Source of the DNA: Isoetes taiwanensis
Taxonomy: Eukaryota > Streptophyta > Lycopodiopsida > Isoetales > Isoetaceae
DNA length: 64,000 bases
Direction of reading: 5' to 3'
NCBI GenBank assembly: GCA_021234155.1
Contig: JAJEKV010000131.1
Location: 806,001 to 870,000, forward strand
The notes below the pieces were generated by a model that searched no databases, was not told the DNA's origin, and saw only the letters and a list, made by a program, of their open reading frames with translations. Both the position numbers and the translations under genes were made by a program. Below are positions 10,600-22,500 of this stretch, in pieces (the stretch's first letter is position 1; each line of letters starts with the position of its first letter).

Positions 10600-11350
10600 T
10601 TGTGCGTACCGAATCATCGGTGTAAAAAAGTTGATCCTCCATGACACGCTGCTTGACCCAATAGCTGGCCATGCGGGATTCATGAAAACATATTTCAAAG
10701 TCTTTGGCCGGCTATTATTGGCGAGGAATGAAGAAGCAAATAGCTTCGCTACATCAAGGAATGTCGGCTATGCCGGCCAGACGAAAAGCGGAAAACTTAA
10801 ATTCCGGGGCATTAGAGCCATTAGCGGTGCCAAATGCTAAGTGGGAGGTAATCGGCATGGATTTCATCACGGGACTCCCAAAACGGCGAGAGGCAAGGAT
10901 GCCTTGATGGTAGTGGTCGACAAGTTGTCAAAAGATGGCACATTTTGTGCCTTGCGGGACCATTGCAGAATCTGACTATGGATACGACAAAGCTCTTCAC
11001 CAAAGAGATCTTAGGGCTTCATGGCATGCCAAGGAGATTATCTCCGAGAGATCCGAAGTTCATGAGTGCCTTTTGGCAAGACCTCTTTGCGACAATTGAG
11101 ACCAAGCTATCCATGAGCACGTATCATCCTCAGACGGATGGCGGGCGGAGGCGGACCAACGAGGATCTTAGAAGACATGCTACGAAACTATATGCGGAAT
11201 AAGCAAAGTATGTGGGAAGAATTTATTCACTTGGTGGAGTTTGCATACAATAGCACCAAGCGGGAATCGTCCCAAATGTCGCCATTTATGATCAATTATG
11301 GCTATCGATTGCCTAACTCGGACACTTGGCACAACCAGGTGTCAAAGTAG
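10600..11350 (+). pseudogene. integrase of the 13 kb gypsy element, broken
   Basis: A zinc-binding region (LLDPIAGHAGFMKTYF, about 10650-10697) is followed by the DDE core. The first Asp is in WEVIGMDFITGLPK (about 10842-10882), the second in SPRDPKFMSAFWQDLF (about 11041-11090), and then STYHPQTDGG (about 11118-11147). The conserved Glu is about where NEDL/ILEDM reads in two frames. The core is split over at least three frames. Confidence 0.82.
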
Positions 11351-11729
11351 AAGTTTCGCGGTGAGATGTTGGCCCGATATCGCGGCGGCTTCGTGGAAGA
11401 GGTTCGAGGGTATACGCTAGCGGCAAGAAGTCGACAAAAGAGCATCGCCGATAAGCATCGAAGCAGTAAGAGAGTTCAAAGTTGGAGATGATGTATGGCT
11501 CAAGATAAAGGTGAAGCGGGCGGCTTCGAGGATTGGCAATTGCAAGAAGCTTGCTCCAAGGTGGGCTGGACCCTTGAGAATAATCAAGAGAGTAGGTAAT
11601 CAATCCTACAAGTTAGAATTGCCCGGCACACCTAAAGATTCATAAGGTCTTCCCGTGAGTTTGTTGAAGAAGCATACTCCAAATCCGGGCGAAGTTTTTG
11701 GACACTCCAACGTTGTTGGAAATGGCGGA

Positions 11730-11905
11730 GGAAGCATTTGGAAATAGTTCGAAATGATTCTTGATAAAGCTTTCAAGAAGACAAGGAGGTCGAGGAGTTC
11801 CTCCAATACTTGGTCAAGTGGAAACACTTGCCGGTGGAAAACGCCGTGGGTACTTAAGAAGGATTTGGTAAAAGCGGTACCCACGGTTTATGGAGCAATG
11901 GGGAC
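11730..11905 (+). pseudogene. chromodomain at the integrase carboxyl end
   Basis: Read in the correct frame, 11793-11845 gives EEFLQYLVKWKHLPVE, which is the core of a chromodomain with its aromatic and WK.LP positions. Chromodomains mark the chromovirus branch of Ty3/gypsy and steer integration to modified chromatin. The surrounding frame is shifted before and after. Confidence 0.7.
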
Positions 11906-11949
11906 GGCAAGGTCATCTCCGGAAGAAATCGGCAGGGCATGTCGATTTG

Positions 11950-12794
11950 CGTGGGTTAATTCTTGTATAGATTAATCTACGCATGCAACCTATGCTTGGT
12001 ATGGGTGCATCTTGTTATCGGAGATGATGAGACCACTACGATATTGATCTCTAGAGTGGTGTAATGTCAATGTAGGCATGGAGCGTTCCCAGGCGAGTGG
12101 AAGGTAGATTAGAAAGTCTACTTACGTCCCCACGGAAGGAGGCGGCCTCGAGAAAAGAGGTCATTAAGGAATGCATTGATAGGGGAAAGCACCTTTAGCC
12201 CCATATATGCTTTGATAGGAGGAATCCATCCTTCCCCCCACGAAGGATATCCTCCTGTTGGGCAACTAGAGGTGTAGGCATGGCTGACATATAGGCATAT
12301 AGGTGTCTCCCTCGGCCATTATGGAAGATTCATCCTCTTCCTCTGTAGGAGATTAGCCATGCATTCATGTAGATAGGTGGGGTGGTCACCATATAACCAA
12401 AATTTATTAAACAATTAAAAGCGGTACTAGCGTAGTGTCGACACAGAGCCAAGGTGAAGCTCAGGAGGGCAAGGAGGTCGAGCTTTAAGACTTACAACAC
12501 AAGTTTTGTTGGAATGTGTTGCAAGGAATGAAGAGTACCTCGGGACAAATAATTATAGATATGAAATGCTGAAATTTTGTCTAACTTAACATAGTGAATA
12601 ACTTGTTAATGGTGTTATGAATTGATAAGTATTCCATAATATAATAACGTAATAATGTTCTAAAAGTAATTACCTTAGAGTAATCGCGATAAATGTATAA
12701 AGATTATATTGTAGGTATCACGTTGATTGCGGGTTGCGGGGTTAGGAAGATCCCAAGGTGGGGAGACCCGCGATGCCGGGACAAACATCATTTC
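11950..12794 (+). other. 3' untranslated part of the gypsy element
   Basis: About 850 bases lie between the chromodomain and the polypurine tract with no coding signal. They include several direct GGAGG/CCTCC-rich patches and an AT-rich run near 12540-12680. Confidence 0.5.
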
Positions 12795-12808
12795 AAGGTG
12801 GGGAGAAA
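12795..12808 (+). other. polypurine tract
   Basis: AAGGTGGGGAGAAA ends exactly at the 3' LTR start and would prime plus-strand synthesis. The core CAAGGTGGGGAGA occurs a second time exactly 40 bases upstream (12754-12766). Confidence 0.8.
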
Positions 12809-14375
12809 TGTGGCGTTCCGGCCGCGATATACGCCCCGGGGCGTACATTATCTTTGCCCGCGTCCGCAGCATTACCGCCACCCCGATTGGCGGTACGCCA
12901 GCGGATAGCAGTAAGTAAGTAGCCCTAGGGGCAACTTGCTAGGAGTGTTCATATATTATTAATGTGCACATGTGCACATTAATGGGCACACCTTTCCATG
13001 TTGGCATATTTTGCCACCTAGCCACTAAAGGCAAGTGGGGCCTTTCCAATTATCCCACATGCCAAATTGGGTGGTGGAAACCCTAGCCTAAACCCCCATG
13101 TCTATTTAGGGTAGGAAAACCCTAGCTTGCTAGTTTTTCGCCCTTAGGGTTTTAGAGCTTCGGTTTTGGCTGCCCCAGAGCCAAAAGCGCCCCGACGCTG
13201 CCCTTGGCTAATTGCGCCATCGGTTTCCACGAATTGATCAGCTCAGCCGAGGATGGTTGAACTTCAGTCGGGAGGAGCCACTCCAAGGATGGGGTATTTG
13301 GTCAATTTAATAGCTTAAACCGTCTTCTAGTCATAGAATCGGTAGGTTTAGACTATTAAATTGCCCATAGTAGTTATCTAGATCTTAGATCTGGGACACT
13401 AACTAAAGAACCTAACTCTATGATTGGATCTAGTTCTTTAGTTCTTACGTGATATATTTGGATGATGTATTTCTGTGAACTCCTTGTATTGGGAAGGGGG
13501 TAGAGGCCCTAAAGCTTGTAGTTGATGCTCCTAGAGTAGCCTCTCTAGCACACTGCTTGTAGATTCGGCTGTGTATTAGCGCAAAGAGCCACAGGGTTGT
13601 GGGTGAAGGGGCCGAGACTGGCTAAAAAGGAGGTTCATGTCGACTCTTGAGCGATCCCCCGGTGTGTAAAAGCCCGGGAGGGGATCATTGTGACTAGGTC
13701 TAATGGCTTACCAGCGAGTGCGGGTAAGGCATGGGCTCGACACCCGTGAAGTGGTGTACACTTTCAGGTGGGTTGGTCGAATACGGGCGTGGCCCTAGTC
13801 ACCTTGAGTTAGCATGCATCTCAGGAGGGAGTGATCCCTACCGCCCCCATCCCGAATCGGGAGGATGAGACCGGGGAATAGCCCCGGCTATGCATCCGTG
13901 GGCTCTGATCAGTCCCAACACTTTTTCACCTACTACCGCAAAGTGTGCGCGGGAGGGGCGGATGGAGTGGACAACCCTATGCCATGTTCTTATGCCGCCC
14001 AAATCCATTGCCATGAATTCTGCATGCAACGAACTAACGGAGACCCAAGCCCGTCGGTCATCCTTTGAGTCCGAGCCTTGGGTAGGATCCCCTATGTGAT
14101 GTCTTGATCTTTGTCTCTATGCAGATATGAGGGGACCATCCTTCGAGATGGTCACAGGATGTTGATGTATGTGCTACTGACATGTATGTTTACGCTTCCG
14201 CAGCTAGGTAGGCCCTGAGGGAGACGGGGTAGAATGACACCTTCACTCTCCCCACTGAGACTCGTTACGGGTGCAGTGATATGTGGAGGGCCCTGTATCA
14301 GCATGGAGCTGGTGTGGGGGAAGAACTCCTGTTTGTATACGGTGAGTGCACCGTATACGAGTAGGGGACGTCACA
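12809..14375 (+). repeat. 3' LTR of the 13 kb gypsy element
   Basis: This is the direct copy of 1247-2804, with the same palindrome (12959-12982) and hairpin arms (13303-13321 and 13345-13363). It starts TGTGGCG immediately after the polypurine tract and ends GTCACA before ACGTT. Confidence 0.93.
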
Positions 14376-14380
14376 ACGTT
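14376..14380. repeat. right target-site duplication ACGTT
   Basis: This is the partner of 1242-1246. It fixes the end of the element at 14375. Confidence 0.9.
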
Positions 14381-17144
14381 TGACTACATAGTCCACATGT
14401 TTATTTTTTAAGTAGGTCTTCTCTTGCACAGAATCTCTCTTTGACTGCTATTTGCATCTAAAATACTTTACCAACTCTAGTAGTACATAAAGTTATTAGC
14501 CCTTTTCACAAAGCAAACACTTTATCAATAAATGAGCACATCACATATATATTTCTTTTATTAAAAGATAATCAAAGTAATTTTACTATAGGAAGTCATC
14601 TTTTTCCAAAAAGATCACACCAAGCGAATTTTGTATAAGCTAAAGGGTTGGAATATACTAAATTCGCATGGTATGATCCACTTTCTTGTTTGTTGTCAAT
14701 AGATAATAACACCAAGTCCCTCATCAATAATCTCCCATTTGCATATAAAATATGTATCATTCCAAGTTATATTATGTTTTATGAACTAAACGTTTTCAAA
14801 GAGGGTCCCAAAGCAAAATATAAACACTTAATCAATAAGCCATCTCTTTACCAACAACCAAAGCTTTATTAAATAAGATTTTTATGTTATTTTATCAAAC
14901 CTAACAATGTTTCCATATGTGACACTTTGTGTTAACTGATCCAAAGGCTCATGAAAGCAACATTTTATAGAATATGTCTTTGGAGCATTTTGTGTCGTGG
15001 CATTAGTAAACACCTCTAATGGAGCAATTATTTTGTAACTCATTTTTTCAACAACCCTGGATGCACGTCTTATCAAACATTTATTCATTGCAATGACACC
15101 ATTCTCATAACTTTGAGGCTTGCACAATTCGCTTAAAAGAGGTCATGGGACGACTTTCAAGCTCGGCTCCCACAACTATACAACGTAAAACTAGATGCCC
15201 ATTGCCCTGAATGTATATCCTGGAAAAGCATGTCTCTTATGTCCATATGTTAAACAACAACGATGCTAGTAATGCTTTTCCCTAGTCCCCAGATCCGATA
15301 AATATAGTTAGAAGAAAAATATTTGATTCAATTGGGTGAATATAAATCAAGAAGAGGGAAAAAAAGAAGCAAGGATCACATGACGCGAAATCTCACTACA
15401 CATTTACAAAGTGCATATGCATTTTTGCATGGTGTGATCCATGTATTATTGAGGGTGCAAATTTGCAAATATCCTCCTCTTCAAATCCCTTCCCCCCCTC
15501 CCTTCCCTTTTTTTTTTTTTTTTGCAATATACTATCCATAGCATTTATTTTGAACCCTATAGTTCTACCTATTCATTCGTATGAATGTCGCGCTCCGTGA
15601 TGTAACTCCATAGTCACCCTTCGTTAAGGATAGCATTCTCACCCATGAGCCTATGGATAGATATCCTTCCACCAAATCATGCCTTTATTGTTTTGTAAGT
15701 GATGAACTACTTGAGAAGCGGTGTAGGAGTACTAGGAGCAATGATGGATGCAATTAGAGATACAGATCGGTCGTTGAATTGTAAGAATGAATGGCAGGGA
15801 GCAATACGATGAATGGGAAGAGCTGAAAAGTAGGAAAACTTCAGAATGAAAATTTGGGTAATAAAAACATGGCATGTAACATACGTTTGCTTGTCCGCAC
15901 ATCGCCTCGTCGTTGTCGCTTAACTCTATGCTCGCCCCTCATCGATGCTATAACATACTCACCCATGAACCTTTGGAGACATAACCTCCTACTTCTTGAC
16001 CTTGAGTGTTCTGTAAATGGGGCAAAAACACAGACACTATTGGAGACTTGGATTCCAAATCAAGAGTGAAGGCGGAGAGGATGCACGTAGCGGCGCTAAT
16101 GTGAACAATGGAAATCTTGGTGTCAAAATTTGATAAGGTGGTTGGTGCATGTGGGCATGTACACAGTAGGCGGAAAAAGTAGCCATTATTTTGGTCCGCG
16201 ATACGATTTTCGAAAAATGCGGGCCATTAATGTGGTTGCAATGAATGCACAAACATGTCCTATGAAATTTTGCCATGTGGATGCCAAGTAAGCCTGCTCC
16301 TCTTTCTACTTGCCAACTAATACTGACTTTGGAAAAAAATGCGCAAACATCATTGGTCGCGAGAAACACGACGTGGAATTCTGGCATCCGAGTTATGGGC
16401 CATTTTGAGACCCCAAATCCGCCCTAATGGGGGCCGGAAATGGGTGGGATCAACACGTGCATATGTGTAGCTTGCATGTCGAGAGACCATCGGGGTTGAT
16501 GCATGATGTGAATACACTAAAATGCATGCAACCACTGGAAGCTATTAACTTACATGATGCTACAACACAAGCTAAGGTACTAATACACTATGTTGATAAC
16601 CCTAGGGGTACCTATTATATTAGACATGTTGTTCTAACAGGCTAACATAACATGTAGGTTCTAATATATTACACATGTTGCCCAATACGTTAATATATCA
16701 TGTTAGTGCACATAACCCCATAAATACATTAATACAGTATTTATGACTCGTGCAACCATTGGAACCCACATTGCTATGTGGCAGCATGTCACTGGACCAA
16801 GTGGCCCAATCTAGAGCTTAGCCCTAATTTTGAGGTTATGGAAAGGGAGAACTTTAAAGTTACCTTTTGAAATCTATTAGTTGTTCTTTGAAGGAGGAGC
16901 TCAAGGTGTCAGAACAGGGCCGCGCCAAGTGAAGGAAATGCTTGCGACCAGGCCTGCAGCTTAAGTTGTCAAGGCACTACTCCAATTATATAGTATAGCT
17001 AGCTCTTCAAGATGGATGGATCTCAAGATATGGGCACCAATCAAGGGTTAGTTGGGCAATAAATCTTAGTGTTATTTTAGCCTTAACCATGGTAGTTAAA
17101 TTGGATTATCACCTCCTTTTAGTCTTAGATGTCCTTCTGAACTT
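14381..17144. other. gene-free AT-rich stretch
   Basis: I see no gene I can support. A 17-T run lies at about 15508-15524. Two segments, about 15582-15700 and about 15904-16017, look like an old diverged duplication: both carry a 'cactcacccatga' core and end near 'tgttctgtaa/tgttttgtaa'. An 81-residue minus-strand frame (14882-15127) has no recognisable motif. Confidence 0.4.
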
Positions 17145-17632
17145 ATCTACTTACTTAAAAAGTTTTTGTCCTTTCTCTTTCGTGCCGGTGTGCCCTTTTC
17201 AGGGTGTGACTTTTGGCACCTGAAAACGCGTCCCGGCAAAAACTTCTTCTTCCAACATATTTTCGTTGCTTCTCTTCATTTTTCCGGCATCAACTTTCTC
17301 TCTCTTGGGTGTGGTCGGTGCCCGTTGGTTAACGCAGCATAGTGGCCAGAGTTCGCCAGGCCACCAGTTCTGCAGACTAAAGCAAAGCAAACGGTGTTTC
17401 TTAGCTTCTTGCTCCCTAATTCAGGCTCAGTTGTCAATAGGAATTCCGGCTATTATTTCCTTTCCCCCTTATAATATAATCATACAAAAATTTTGAACGG
17501 TGCGTGAGCAGCTAGAATTTCGGGCGATGGATCTCGCCGTGATAATGGACCGCCTGGTCCAATGGAAACGGCCTCCTTGCTTAGTGTTTGTACAAAACGA
17601 ATCAAGCTGTTTGCATGCTAGGGGGGGTGTCC
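17145..17632 (+). repeat. dispersed repeat, copy 1
   Basis: It begins TCTACTTACTTAAAAAGTTT and matches 30483-30830 in blocks: GCCGGTGTGCCCTTTTCAGGG, a TTCCTTTCCCC...ATAATCATA block, AAACGGCCTC and TCAAG(C/T)TGTTTGCAT before CTAG. Both copies start with TC after an A, as Helitron 5' ends do. I could not confirm a 3' end. Confidence 0.6.
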
Positions 17633-18667
17633 ATTGGCTGCGCACTTAAGCGCAGAAGTAATATCGCAAACATATAAGCATTTTAATAGCTATGCATATG
17701 AAATGGCAACATGCCCAACAAGATTGCCTACATGAAAAACTAAATCGCTTGCTAATCTTGCAATGCCACCTCAAGTTATAAGGTGTCAAAGTGGTGGGGG
17801 TACTGGTACCACCAGGGCTGAGGTGGCAGCCCTGTAGGCTACCAGGGTGCCCATTGAAGGCTGCCACGATCGTCCATAAAGAAATTCCAAGGACAAACAA
17901 TGTTTTTTTTAAATAAACTTGATAAATATCCTTTAGCATCAATTTTGAATTTGACAACAATGTTTAACAATTACCAAAATGTTCCTGTAATCGTTTTAGC
18001 ATAGTAAAACTGCAATTTACAAATCTGAAATAGAAGAACATTTGCCAAACTGAAACATTTACAAACATCTAAACGAAACAACGATTTTGCCATTGATATC
18101 TCAAGGTAATACACAGAAATGTATTATGATACTCAGAAGTTGAAGTTCGTTCTAAGTTCTGCATGCTGTGAACAGAAATAGCCATCTTATGACATCAGGT
18201 TCACAAGCCTGAAGAAAATATCTTGCATCATTTAGATATCCTGCATGTGCAAGAAGATCAACCTTGCAGTTAATTTGATTAATGCTAGAAGTAATAAATT
18301 GGAGCAAACTTACATGATACTATTTTGACGCTTCTTCGGCCATAGGCACATGGAACAAGGCTTCGTTAGATTCATGCAAATTAGAATGCCTCTTCATCTT
18401 CAAATGTAGAAAGGGACTGCTCACCCATAAGATGTAACACTACGATTTTTACATTCACGTGATATTAATAACAAAGGGTTGGAGCTTAAGCTACCATAGG
18501 AAACTTGTAAGTAAACAATGATATCCATTGCATCTTGCTTCTAGACCTGACCTGCCGGCCTCTGCTGGAATAGCTCTGCATTTTACTCTGCATCCAAATG
18601 CTTTATCCCAGGGAGAGTTCTTTAGGGACTGAAATGTAATGCTTGGTATGACAATGATTGCAACGAC
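17633..18667. other. gene-free stretch
   Basis: No gene, RNA or clear repeat is visible. A short inverted pair GGTGGCAGCC...GGCTGCCACG lies near 17822-17870. Confidence 0.35.
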
Positions 18668-18840
18668 TTGAAGAAGAGACATCAATTAAAAAAAGAGCTT
18701 GTAAGGCTTATAAGGAGAAAGAAAAGAGCATACCTTTTTGTGAGACAAGAACAATTAGTACAAGAATACCTCAAAGAACCAAAAAAGTTCTGGAGTAAAA
18801 TGAAGAAATATAAACCCATCTACAGCACAAGAGTTATGGG
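18668..18840 (+). pseudogene. LINE scrap, EN-RT linker
   Basis: The frame reads KKELVRLIRRKKRAYLFVRQ and YLKEPKKFWSKMKKYKP. It parallels the linker of the LINE at 60849 (MLKNKKRAYLHNKNRKMVEE, LAEPKKIWKRLKP) in spacing and key residues (KKRAYL, EPKK.W). Only the part between endonuclease and RT is left. Confidence 0.65.
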
Positions 18841-18845
18841 AACAT

Positions 18846-18990
18846 GTCTACAGATCTTACAGACATGGGCATCTAAATTGCAAGCTACTGTCAGACCCAG
18901 CAAAGGACTATTAGATATAGGCAAATATGTGTAGGCTATAGGCAAACAACAAGTTATTCCTTGCAAAATGACAAGCCTTACCTAGACTTC
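18846..18990 (+). repeat. short dispersed repeat, copy 1
   Basis: TCTACAGATCTTACAGACAT and the following 40 bases recur at 21286-21345 with a few changes. After a gap of about 50 bases in the second copy, a further 30 bases align (ACAAGTTATT...CAAAAT). Confidence 0.6.
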
Positions 18991-19227
18991 CGGTCCAAGG
19001 CCCTTTCTAATTTGATGAATTTACCTACCTATGGATTGAAACAAGCGTTTTATACAAGTTCTCTAAGTATTGTCTCAGGATCAATTTTCCAACATCCAAC
19101 CCTCCATCTATGGTGTTCAATAAAAAAGTGTGCTGGATAACATGACCTGTGAACCATCTCCTTACATATTCCAGTCAATCTGAGACTATCCAACATATTA
19201 GGTACATCTCCAATCTATACTGCATAA

Positions 19228-19502
19228 GGTTTGGGTGCATATTCACACGGGGGGTTACTCCGGGCATCGAGAGCTGTCGGATGGGCATATTTGCCCTTTA
19301 TTCCTTGATCTGGACCGTACGCAGCGATCCTCGTTTGTGGGGTATGCATGTACAAGTTTTGGTATACTGTATATTAAAGTTTGTTAAATACTATAAGGTT
19401 TCAGTGAATGTACTTAATGGTGTTAATTTTGTACATGTATTGTACGTTTTTAGGGGCTCTCGTTGCCCTACGTAACCCCCGGTGTGAATATGCACCCAAA
19501 CC
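19228..19502. mobile_element. MITE with long terminal inverted repeats
   Basis: Arm 19228-19272 begins GGTTTGGGTGCATATTCACA. Arm 19457-19502 is its reverse complement with few changes, over about 45 bases, ending ...TGCACCCAAACC. The flanking triplets are TAA and AAA, compatible with a mutated TWA duplication of the PIF/Harbinger type. No transposase is inside, so it is non-autonomous. Confidence 0.75.
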
Positions 19503-22500
19503 AAAGGGGGTTTTAGGGGGATTTAAATTTAAAACCATTGAATGTAATGGTTTATGTTAATTAATATTCATGGTAGTTATTTGTTGGAAAAAAATTTTTG
19601 GGCCCTAACGAATAGAACACGAACTTAAATTAGCAAATAAACACATATTGCATGAAATTTGTTTGAATATGTTGTTGAACCAATAGTTGTTTTTCATTCA
19701 ATAAATATTAGCAAGGTTTGTTATTAGCAGGAAAAACATATGAGATTCCAGAGAATGACATGTTCCATTGGAAGCATTGATTTATTTGCCCTCACAATCC
19801 AAATAATGTAGATTGTATTAAATTACACATGAATAAGCAAGCTTGTTATGCCTTCAATAACATGCATTTGGTGTTGTAGAAACTTTGAAGGCCTTTCCTG
19901 CTCTAGAGCGAAGCACTGCACAGTTAATATTTATCAAATACACGTGCAAACTTTTTCCTGACTTTGTTTCCAATACTCCTTCACATCGCTTTGGTTTGTG
20001 CATAGATGAGATAGAGATGTCGTGGACTTGATTCACCAAAGCGCCTTGCTAATGTTGAAACTTGGTCGGTGTCATAAAAAAATTTGAACATGTGGCAAAA
20101 TAGGGTAGAACTAAGGACACATACCATGATCCAACTTTGGACCTGCTTTGCTAGATCGCCATACATTATTTCTTCAAGAACTATGAAAGAATCAGCTAGA
20201 GTCCCTGGATTTGAATTTGAATATATTCAATGCACACATACATAGCAAATAGCTATCACATCTTCAACATATCTCCTCATGTGCTAAACCACATTAAACC
20301 ATTTGTATGCTCAAATTCAAGCAAGAGTCGCTGCTGTGAGGAGATAAGAGGTTATACAATTCCAGATAGGGAATGATGATGGCCATGCATCTGCAACAAT
20401 AGATTCTCCAAGCATTGCAGACCCAACAACTCCAAACAATAACCACTAATGCTTCTTTGCAAACTGCTATTTCTAATGAGATACAGTCTATAAAACTGGA
20501 CATGTTAAATTAACTGCTTCACTCACGTCGCGTTGGAATTGATCCAATCAAAAGTCGAAAAGAGAAGTAGGCTTCATGTTGGGCATGGAAACCAAAAGAA
20601 TGAAGCAAGGCTTAGGTTTAAAAGCCTCTTACCGATTCGAAACCATCGCTATATGTTTAAGCTCGCCATTTAGAACCGCCCAAGACTTCAAAAACGGTGT
20701 ACCTGGAGGATCTGGACAGGTTTCTCCCCTTTAGCTATGCCCATTCCAGAGTAAAAGAAGACTCGAACCTCCTTGAGTAGAAGAAACCTGCTGAGGAAAA
20801 AAAAACTGCAACTAAAATTGAGACTTCGCAGCTATGATAAAAATCGATGATGTCGCATCCTCCATCCGACAAGACCAACACAGGCCCGGCCTGCCACTCT
20901 GCAGCTCTTTCTGTCATGGGCCCTCTTCCGTAAAAGCCACGAAGAGGTCGGCCTTGCCTCGAACTCTAAAGTATGCCCTTTCGACTCCTGCATGCAAAGG
21001 GAGGGTTGTACATATGTTTTTCTTGTACATCTAGACAAATACATGGGTGCTAACCATTAAAAAAGAGCAAAAAATCAATGCAGCAGGTATGCGCACTCTA
21101 GAAATACTTATTAGTACACTCCATCAGATACATTCACCAAATCATAGCAAAACCATAGGAAAAACAGTATAAAAATACAAAAGAAACCCCCTGTTATTGT
21201 GCTACATATTTAAGGCATGCTTTGAACATGAGCAAACACAACGAATATGTGTGATAAGCAATGGCATTGCTAAAGTGAGCATCTACAGATCTTACAGACA
21301 TGGGCATCAAAATTGCAAGCTACTATTAGACGCAGCAAGTTATTGTACTGCCAAAATCAATCTCCCAAAATCCAATATGTACTGCATAATTAAAGCATGC
21401 TTTGAATATGGGCAATGGCAACCCGTCTAACTCCTCCAAAATTGTTTTGTATGAGGAATCAGACTTTTACACAAGATTTTGCAACTGTGGCAAGCTTGGG
21501 TGATGAACAATCTTTTTTTCTTTTGCAAAAGTAATATAAGATGGTTTCTATACTACACTGTAAGCATTTTGTAATCTCATAACAGTAGTCTCTATGAGCT
21601 GGATTAAAATGTTTCAAGGATGTTTATGAATGGTCTGATCTAGGCATAATTTTGATGCTATTGGCCTGAGGTCATGCAAACATTTGATTAATGGATGTTT
21701 TATCATTGCAGTAAAGATGAGTAAATTCCTTTATCTAGACTTAGGCTAAAAATCGTGATCAATTAAAGATTTGTATATCTGAATATGCATAGCTTTAAAG
21801 TTATGTCAAGAAACTTTGATGACCGCTGTCTGTAGGGTTTGAATGCATAAGAACGAAAGCCTAGATTGATTTGGCATGGATTATATAGCATAAGTAGATG
21901 CACAGAATAATGTGGCAGGACATTATGTGCATGATAATAAGATGCATATGCTCAGCTGAGTTTGACATGTAAATAAGGTTTCATAATCTGCTTTAACTGC
22001 ATTTGGCACTAGTAAGTGCATTTGGACTTGTAGAATTGAACATATTGCAGAGTTTATGAATGTAGTAAGTCCAAATGAAGTGGTCAAGGAAATAACAGGC
22101 ATATGACAGTATTTGAAAAGCATTGTAAACATAAGCAAGTAAATACCACTGAACCATGTCTGTGGCAGGATTGATAACATTAGTGTTGGGTGACTGGAGT
22201 ATATGGTATTGAATAGTGATAAACTATGAATAACTAAAGTCTATGTCTATGGAAAAATATGAAAGAATTGCATATTAGTTCAGATTGTTTGGGCGTATAG
22301 TCCCTAATATAAGTGGAGGCGTAAATAAGAAAATCAGGAAGCTAAGATATAAACTGTGATACTAGTAAAAGGCAAAAAAATAGATGGTTTGTCTCTGGTA
22401 ATGGACGGAGAAAGTAATTTCTAATTCTGAGCACGTATGGCAGTTCCAAAGGCATATATATTACAAAGAGAATACAAAGAGATGGATACAAAGAGATGGA

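Larger units (their letters stand above)
1247..14375 (+). mobile_element. full-length Ty3/gypsy chromovirus-type LTR retrotransposon, 13.1 kb
   Basis: This is a complete insertion. Direct LTRs lie at 1247-2804 and 12809-14375. They begin TGTGACG/TGTGGCG, and the 3' copy ends GTCACA, giving 6-bp terminal inverted repeats TGTGAC...GTCACA. The 5-bp target duplication ACGTT is present at 1242-1246 and 14376-14380. A degenerate initiator-Met-tRNA primer site follows the 5' LTR and a polypurine tract precedes the 3' LTR. Coding order on the plus strand is two or three extra ORFs, gag, protease, RT, RNase H, integrase, chromodomain, which is the Ty3/gypsy order and chromovirus type. Every long reading frame is cut by small indels, although protein similarity runs on across frames. 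The LTR copies differ mainly by short indels in GC-rich stretches. This is either a decaying element or one with uncorrected sequencing errors. Confidence 0.93.

Noticed and set aside
20740..20780. B-box-like GGTTCGAGTC on the minus strand, a possible tRNA
   Set aside because: The T-arm stem is poor and no acceptor, D or anticodon arms can be placed around it.
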